Made by a program: the position numbers and the translations under genes. Positions 5,426 through 9,685 of a stretch of 9,685 bases of DNA are shown piece after piece; the first letter of the stretch is position 1; each line of letters opens with the position of its first letter. Source of the stretch: Rickettsiales bacterium (GTDB lineage Bacteria > Pseudomonadota > Alphaproteobacteria > Rickettsiales > UBA1997); contig CANNMN010000034.1 in NCBI GenBank assembly GCA_947505885.1, forward strand, positions 1-9,685. Reading direction: 5' to 3'. The notes beneath the pieces were generated by a model, which had not been told where the DNA came from, did not search any database, and saw nothing but the letters and a program-made list of their open reading frames with translations.

Positions 5426-7730
5426 TCGTCCATTAGCAATCTACATTGCCGAGAGTAATCACAGCGACATGTCTTACTCTTCGCTGCTAAAACAGCTCAT
5501 CGAAGAGTGCGATCTTAGGCATCTAGATGTGAGGGTTTTTTCAGAATTTGAAAGTCAGACCTACAAGGTTAATGGGATGACTCATATGGTTAATGGAAAT
5601 AGAGAGGCTGCTCTCGATGGCGTTCCGACTGACCCTTCTGAGCAGTTAGAGAAGTTAGAAAATGCCCCCTCAAAAGAGGTTCATATTGCGACTACTGAAT
5701 TTCTAGACGGTAGGCTAATCCCGATGGGAGGAGTTAAAAAAAGGTGGCGCGAACTAGTTCCGCAGACTTGGGAAGAGCTTTCGCCAGCAATACAAGCAGG
5801 AACTCCAGCAGAGTTACTTGGTCACTTTAAAGAACGGGAAGCAATCGATGATTCTGCGATTTTACAAAAGATGGAGGCAAGCGTTGCGAAAGGAGAATAT
5901 CCTGATGCAAAAACATATTACGACGATTGGGGAGCTTGCCTAAACTACACACTCATTCACCAGAGGATGGCTCAAGATGTTAGAAATAACTTAGCAAATC
6001 AGCTCGCTCCGGATGTGGTAATAATGGTCGTCGGAAAAGCTCATCTTCAGGGCTTGAAGAAGCAACTTCCTGAGTTTGTGGGTTTACAAACAATCGTGGT
6101 TCGTGGCGATAAAACTGATGTTATTGGTGAGGTTGAATTTGATTTTGACGAGATCTTGAGAGAGGCCAGGGTTCCGGCCTTAGTAACAAAATCCTTAAGA
6201 TTACGCACCTCTTTTTTTGAAGCAGAAAAACTCCTACATGAAAGCTCGCCAACTCAGCTAGAAATTGGAAAATTTGTTGGAGAATTCGACTCGGCGGGAA
6301 GGCCGACTTACGGGGTTCTTAAAGTTGAAAAATGTGATTTTTTACCGAAGGAAACTTTTGTCGGAAAATTTGGTGAAGATGGATTGCCGCTTGAAGGAGA
6401 GATTCGCGGCCCGGGATTTCACACTAAATTAAAAACCAAAAAAGACGGCTCTCGTCACTTTACTCAAAAAAACCTCGAAGGTGGAATGGTGATTGATTGG
6501 GATTGGCGCGATGGAAAAAATGAAAATCAGAAATGCGTAGGAATAAGCGGCGACTTGTTCGATGGGCCGCTAGTTGTTAGAAAATTTAATGAAGCAGAGG
6601 TCTCTGCTGCGGAAATTTCTTTGCCATCAGTGACTGAAATTGGTCAAAACTTTTTGCCGGTTAGAAGGGCGTTTGAAGACCTTCGAGAAGGAAATCGCGA
6701 AAAGCATCCAGAAGGTTTTCTGGGGTTAAAAGATGCGTTAGCTGCAAGAGAAATTTTTTACAGCGACACCATGTTTTCAGAATTGGTGGGAATGAGATCT
6801 GAGCAAGATCAGCGAGATAAAGCGGTTGTTGAAGGAGGCGTGAGAGTTAAGCGCGGCTCTCGCAAGGATCCGATGTCAGAAGAGGAAAAAAGTAAGTTCG
6901 GAAATTGCCGCGAATATGGCGCACAAACTCAGAAAATTGCGATTGAGCAAGGCTTGCCGCACACGTTTACTTTATTCGGCAACCCTGACCATGTTTTTAA
7001 CATCGCGGTTCTGGAAGATAAAATGATTGCGATTGATGGCTGGAATGGTGATTCGATTTACGAATTTTCGCCGAAGGAATTTTATCAAAATCAATCTCTG
7101 CACGCGATTTTTGGTTTAAGTGTTCACAGAGATAATTGGTTTGATGCGGAGAAAAATCCGCGAGGTTTGTTGAGTCGTGAAGACTCGTCTACCGTGGCCG
7201 CGAAAGACTCGCTAGAAGCTAGAATTCACGAAATAAGCGAAGCTCGTTTCGATCCAGAAATTCAAGAAATTATTCAGGGCAGAGTTGCGGCAAAACTTTC
7301 GCAACTAGACCCGAACGACGCTTACTACCACGAGAATGCCTCCGAGCTAAAATCGATCATCAATCACTTCGGGCTAGATCCGAAATTGTCGAAACAGATG
7401 AAGAAAGATTACTTCGCGAAATTTGATCCAGAGCGCTTGGTTGTAGGGAATGAAGCCTATGTGATTTACGATTTATTCTGCCGTGATGCTGAAAATCCGA
7501 GTAAAGAGCTTGAAAATCTGAGGAAGGAATTTGTGCCAAGAATCCAGCAATCATCAGCTGCGAAGAGTGATCGCGGCAAAGCCTTGATCTCAGGATTTGA
7601 TAAAGTTTTTGACAAAGTTTCCATCGAAGCACTCGACCTTGCAGAGCCACAAAAACCATCTTCAAGCCCGAAAAAAACTGATTTTGAAAAACTTGCGCAA
7701 GTTAGGAGCAGTAAGTTTAATGAGGTTTAA
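5415..7730 (+). CDS. multidomain putative effector/toxin: TraB/TIKI-like, MORN-like and Cys-His-Asp domains, FNE-type tail
   Basis: A 771-residue protein I do not recognise as a whole. Residues 1-245 resemble the TraB/TIKI/EreA-like fold: IAESNHSD (Glu13, His16) near the start, then IHQRMAQDVRNNL (181-193) followed by VVGKAHLQGL (205-214), the paired GxxH-type motifs of that superfamily. Residues about 283-391 contain MORN-like units (FVGEFDSAGRPTYG, FVGKFGEDGLPLEG, ISGDLFDGPLVV). Residues about 490-555 carry GNCREYG (Cys498), DHVFNIAV (His526) and AIDGWNGD (Asp541), in the order and spacing of a papain/transglutaminase-like protease, deamidase or acyltransferase. Residues 595-735 are mostly helical and charged. 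The end is IEALDLAEP, a Pro/Ser/Lys linker and VRSSKFNEV, resembling the tail of the 3121-4614 protein. No signal peptide or membrane span is visible. This architecture suggests a secreted host- or competitor-directed effector (inference). Individual domain calls are tentative; the Cys-His-Asp region is the most convincing. Confidence 0.8.
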   Translation: MTTNRPLAIYIAESNHSDMSYSSLLKQLIEECDLRHLDVRVFSEFESQTYKVNGMTHMVNGNREAALDGVPTDPSEQLEKLENAPSKEVHIATTEFLDGRLIPMGGVKKRWRELVPQTWEELSPAIQAGTPAELLGHFKEREAIDDSAILQKMEASVAKGEYPDAKTYYDDWGACLNYTLIHQRMAQDVRNNLANQLAPDVVIMVVGKAHLQGLKKQLPEFVGLQTIVVRGDKTDVIGEVEFDFDEILREARVPALVTKSLRLRTSFFEAEKLLHESSPTQLEIGKFVGEFDSAGRPTYGVLKVEKCDFLPKETFVGKFGEDGLPLEGEIRGPGFHTKLKTKKDGSRHFTQKNLEGGMVIDWDWRDGKNENQKCVGISGDLFDGPLVVRKFNEAEVSAAEISLPSVTEIGQNFLPVRRAFEDLREGNREKHPEGFLGLKDALAAREIFYSDTMFSELVGMRSEQDQRDKAVVEGGVRVKRGSRKDPMSEEEKSKFGNCREYGAQTQKIAIEQGLPHTFTLFGNPDHVFNIAVLEDKMIAIDGWNGDSIYEFSPKEFYQNQSLHAIFGLSVHRDNWFDAEKNPRGLLSREDSSTVAAKDSLEARIHEISEARFDPEIQEIIQGRVAAKLSQLDPNDAYYHENASELKSIINHFGLDPKLSKQMKKDYFAKFDPERLVVGNEAYVIYDLFCRDAENPSKELENLRKEFVPRIQQSSAAKSDRGKALISGFDKVFDKVSIEALDLAEPQKPSSSPKKTDFEKLAQVRSSKFNEV

Positions 7731-7752
7731 TCCTTTCTAATCCGCTTCGATT

Positions 7753-7770
7753 ACATAATATGCCTTATGT
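7753..7770. repeat. small palindrome after the multidomain gene
   Basis: ACATAA (7753-7758) and TTATGT (7765-7770) form 6-bp arms around TATGCC. It could be an operator for the downstream radical SAM gene or chance in AT-rich DNA; no T-run follows it. Confidence 0.3.
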
Positions 7771-7780
7771 GCAAAAAGAA

Positions 7781-7840
7781 CCTCGTCATTGTGAGCGTAG
7801 CGTGGCAATTCATAATGGCTTTAATCACAAGGATTAAGGC
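7781..7840. repeat. degenerate palindromic repeat remnant
   Basis: The stretch around 7784-7812 (CGTCATTGTGAGCGTAGCG, then TGGCAATTC) looks like one arm of the dispersed GTCATTGCGAGCGTAGC-type hairpin repeats. The matching second arm is not evident. Just after it, GCTTTAATC (7818-7826) pairs with GATTAAGGC (7832-7840) around a 5-nt loop. It occupies much of the 159-bp gap before the radical SAM gene. I read it as a decayed or partial element of the same general class as those at 4628 and 5310. Confidence 0.5.
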
Positions 7841-7889
7841 GACTCATTCGCCCTCTGCAATAAAATGACTAACAAAAAAATAAAACCCC

Positions 7890-8744
7890 ATGTACCCACT
7901 AAACTACATCGAGCCAGTTTTTCGTCCACCAAGCGAATGGAAGTCTTTGATTTTGCAAGTTACTAACGGCTGCTCTTGGAATAAGTGCACTTTTTGCGAT
8001 ATGTACAAAGATGAACAAAAACGCTTCAAGCCAAAGGCGATTGAAGAAATCGAAGCGGAATTGAAATACCTACTCCGAAACAACTTTCCAGTTACTCGAG
8101 TTTTTCTTGCTGACGGTGATGCCGCGAGTTTGTCGATGAAAAGACTGAAAGAAATTATGCAACTGATTAACAAATATTTCCCGAACCTGCAGCGCGTTTC
8201 TTCTTACTGCCTGCCCCGCAATCTGCTGAATAAGTCTATTTCAGATTTACGCGAATTACAGGAAATGGGTTTGAAGATTTTTTATGTTGGCTGCGAAAGT
8301 GGCAACACAGAGCTGCTAAGTTTGATAGAAAAAGGTGAAACTTTTGAGTCATCTCTTGAGGCCTTAAAAAAGATAAAAGAAGCCGGAATTAAAAGTTCGG
8401 TGATGATTTTAAATGGTCTTGGCGGCCCGAAATATAGTGAGCAACATGCCCTCGCCTCCGCGGAGTTGATGAATCAAGCTCAACCGGAATATCTCTCAAC
8501 TTTAGTTCCAGAATTTCCTTTCGGATCAGAACGTTTTGAAAAAGGATTTAACGGCAACTGGCGAGAAATGACAAGACAAGAATTATTTCAAGAAATGCAT
8601 CTGTTATTAGAAAATTTAAACCTAAACAAAACTATCTTTCGCAGTGATCACGCCTCTAATCATCTAGTTCTAAAAGGCATTCTCGGGCGTGATAAATTCA
8701 GGATTATTAACGAGATTAATTTGGCAATTCAGCTGGTTTCTTAG
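7890..8744 (+). CDS. radical SAM protein with CX4CX2C iron-sulfur motif
   Basis: Predicted radical SAM enzyme of 284 residues, cytoplasmic, using a [4Fe-4S] cluster and S-adenosylmethionine to make a 5'-deoxyadenosyl radical. Seen: TNGCSWNKCTFCDMY with cluster ligands Cys28, Cys33 and Cys36, spaced CX4CX2C rather than the classic CX3CX2C; FLADGDAASL (72-81), the usual strand-2 motif; YVGCESGN with LLSLIEKG (132-149); GLGG (176-179); and SDHASNHLVLKGIL (252-265) near the end. This set belongs to a widespread uncharacterised COG1032-like group in which the CX4CX2C spacing recurs, so the spacing is not a defect. The substrate is unknown. The ATG has no good Shine-Dalgarno, but the N-terminus YIEPVFRPPSEWKSLILQVT begins as relatives do. 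The last 29 nt overlap the end of the convergent membrane protein gene. Confidence 0.9.
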   Translation: MYPLNYIEPVFRPPSEWKSLILQVTNGCSWNKCTFCDMYKDEQKRFKPKAIEEIEAELKYLLRNNFPVTRVFLADGDAASLSMKRLKEIMQLINKYFPNLQRVSSYCLPRNLLNKSISDLRELQEMGLKIFYVGCESGNTELLSLIEKGETFESSLEALKKIKEAGIKSSVMILNGLGGPKYSEQHALASAELMNQAQPEYLSTLVPEFPFGSERFEKGFNGNWREMTRQELFQEMHLLLENLNLNKTIFRSDHASNHLVLKGILGRDKFRIINEINLAIQLVS

Positions 8745-9012
8745 TCTTAAATTTAGATGAAAGTAAGGTAATCAATGGTAGTAAAACCCAAGTGGCTTCT
8801 AAGATAATGAATGGAATAACGTGCTCGATCACAGCGTAATAAAGCAGGCAAACGCCACCAAATAAGTTGAGTAACTTATATTCTATAGAATCGCCAAATC
8901 CGATTTTGAAAAGAGTAATGGCAAGAGCCACGATGCATAAAATACTTCCAGCGATTCCTACGTAAAGTTGCATAAAGTTGTTATTATTGAAATGGAGTGA
9001 TTGGATCATCAC
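8716..9012 (-). CDS. small membrane protein, CBU_0592-like family
   Basis: Predicted inner-membrane protein of at most 98 residues with three hydrophobic segments: YVGIAGSILCIVALAITLF (17-35), LLNLFGGVCLLYYAVI (47-62) and IPFIILEATWVLLPLITLL (66-84). A basic tail (KFKTKKP) follows. The glycine-rich first helix, LNLFGG in the second and E-x-W in the third match the small CBU_0592-type family, which has no known function. The longest frame starts with GTG at 9012-9010, directly followed by ATG at 9009-9007; an internal ATG at 8973-8971 (residue 14, MQLYVG) would leave just the membrane core. GGAG sits only 2-5 nt before the first two starts, too close for normal use, and both lie inside a hairpin, so 8973 is a serious alternative. 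It is convergent with the radical SAM gene and divergent from the CvfB-like gene. Confidence 0.72.
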   Translation of the reverse strand: MMIQSLHFNNNNFMQLYVGIAGSILCIVALAITLFKIGFGDSIEYKLLNLFGGVCLLYYAVIEHVIPFIILEATWVLLPLITLLSSKFKTKKPAELPN

Positions 9013-9016
9013 TCCA
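8993..9016. promoter_or_regulatory. 8-bp inverted repeat between divergent genes, possible operator or translation-control hairpin
   Basis: TGGAGTGA (8993-9000) is the exact reverse complement of TCACTCCA (9009-9016), with an 8-nt spacer. It overlaps the upstream start candidates of the membrane protein gene and lies 31 bp before the CvfB-like start. On the minus-strand RNA the GGAG and GTG/ATG would be paired; as DNA it has the geometry of a dimeric repressor site between two divergent genes. Confidence 0.45.
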
Positions 9017-9046
9017 GTCTAGTTAAGAATAACATCAATATAAAAC

Positions 9047-9685
9047 ATGACCAAAGTCGGAGCAGTAAATAAACTACCAATCGTCAAAAAAGTTGAGTTC
9101 GGACTCTACCTAGACGGAGGTGATTTGGGCGAAATATTAATGCCTTTGCGCTACGTCCCGGATGCGTTTGAGATTGGAGATGAGCTAGAAGCTTTTATCT
9201 ATTTAGATTCAGAAGATCGTCTCGTTGCAACTTCAGAAATTCCTTACTGCGAGGTTGGAAAATGCGCTCATCTCAAAGTTACTTCAACAAGTTCATTTGG
9301 CGCTTTTTTGAACTGGGGACTTCCTAAAGATTTGTTGGTTCCCTTCAAAGAGCAGTTGATTCCAATGCTTGTCGGCAATTCCTACGTTGTTTTTTTATAC
9401 ATCGATGTCACCGGACGTATTGCCGCCAGTAGTAAACTTAGCAAGTTTATGAAGGAGGAGGATGGATATGATTTTCTCAAAAATCAGGAAGTAAGTTTGT
9501 TAATCGCCAGGCGAAATGACTATGGTTACAAGGCTGTGGTGAATAACGAGCATATGGGCCTCATTCACAATATTGATATTCTTCAGCCAATAGAAGTGGG
9601 TGATCGCATGAATGGCTATATCAAGAATATTCGCGAAGATGGTAAAATTGACCTCATCCTTCAAAGCCAAGGCGGAGAGGCCATC
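9047..9685 (+). CDS. CvfB/YitL-like S1-domain RNA-binding protein (3' end outside window)
   Basis: An open frame of 213 codons starts with ATG at 9047 and runs off the right edge. The protein shows family hallmarks: GLYLDGGDLGEILMPLRYVP (residues 19-38), FIYLDSEDRLVATSE (50-64), GAFLNWGLPKDLLVPFKEQ (85-103), a tyrosine/valine strand and GRIAASSKLSKF (121-132), then a third S1-like part with YKAVVNNEHMGLIH. CvfB proteins are about 280 residues, with tandem S1-like RNA-binding domains followed by a C-terminal winged helix; the missing part here should be that winged helix. They bind RNA and affect virulence gene expression in Staphylococcus aureus; the role elsewhere is not settled. No Shine-Dalgarno is obvious before the ATG. 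The copy is intact as far as seen. Confidence 0.88.
   Translation, partial: MTKVGAVNKLPIVKKVEFGLYLDGGDLGEILMPLRYVPDAFEIGDELEAFIYLDSEDRLVATSEIPYCEVGKCAHLKVTSTSSFGAFLNWGLPKDLLVPFKEQLIPMLVGNSYVVFLYIDVTGRIAASSKLSKFMKEEDGYDFLKNQEVSLLIARRNDYGYKAVVNNEHMGLIHNIDILQPIEVGDRMNGYIKNIREDGKIDLILQSQGGEAI

Noticed and set aside
7360..7665. 101-codon minus-strand open frame opposite the multidomain gene C-terminus
   Set aside because: The sense strand carries the conserved tail shared with another protein; the antisense product has no features.
7818..7840. Rho-independent terminator after the multidomain gene
   Set aside because: The stem is short, AT-rich and not followed by a T-run on either strand.
7904..8173. 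Minus-strand open frame opposite the radical SAM N-terminus
   Set aside because: It is antisense to the cluster-binding motif and shows no independent support.

Overview
The window looks like a chromosomal segment of an AT-leaning alphaproteobacterium, most plausibly a host-associated one of Rickettsiales or Holosporales type. The malic enzyme has the alphaproteobacterial form of the MaeB/Tme family. The intergenic gaps carry long palindromic repeats of the GTCATCCCGAG / GTCATTGTGAGCG kind common in such genomes. Several genes fit a peptidoglycan-remodelling or host-interaction context. This assignment rests on recalled family signatures; no search was run.

Layout. On the minus strand at the left edge, an unrecognised partial gene (1-115) follows maeB (123-2399) after only 7 bp, so the two are probably cotranscribed. 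Divergent from maeB, with 54 bp between the start codons, a plus-strand accessory block begins. It holds an AmpD-type N-acetylmuramoyl-L-alanine amidase (2454-3131), a class-C-beta-lactamase-fold serine hydrolase (3121-4614, overlapping the amidase end by 11 nt), an LPP20-like lipoprotein (4736-5293), and a 771-residue multidomain protein (5415-7730). The last appears to combine a TraB/TIKI-like domain, MORN-like repeats and a Cys-His-Asp papain/transglutaminase-like domain. A radical SAM enzyme (7890-8744) follows. Its end overlaps a convergent small membrane protein of the CBU_0592 type (8716-9012, minus). Divergent from that is the first 213 codons of a CvfB/YitL-like S1 RNA-binding protein (9047 to the right edge).

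The main discovery candidate is the pair at 3121-4614 and 5415-7730. The two proteins differ completely in catalytic domains. They nevertheless start behind the same 31-nt sequence (30 of 31 identical, containing a perfect AAGGAG ribosome binding site) and finish in a similar C-terminal tail (I[DE]ALDLA, a Pro/Ser-rich linker, then a basic stretch ending FNE[IV]). The tail DNA has diverged while the residues are kept. Neither protein has a signal peptide. My inference is that they belong to one family of exported effectors or toxins carrying a shared C-terminal translocation or sorting tag, with mix-and-match catalytic parts. The first copy of the 31-nt repeat is also the last codons of the amidase, which suggests duplication or insertion at that point.

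The gaps on both sides of the lipoprotein, and the gap after the 771-residue protein, each hold a palindromic or repeat-like element. A further perfect 13-bp inverted repeat lies inside the serine hydrolase gene. No tRNA, rRNA, CRISPR array or transposase gene was seen, and no stretch longer than 300 bp lacks a gene.
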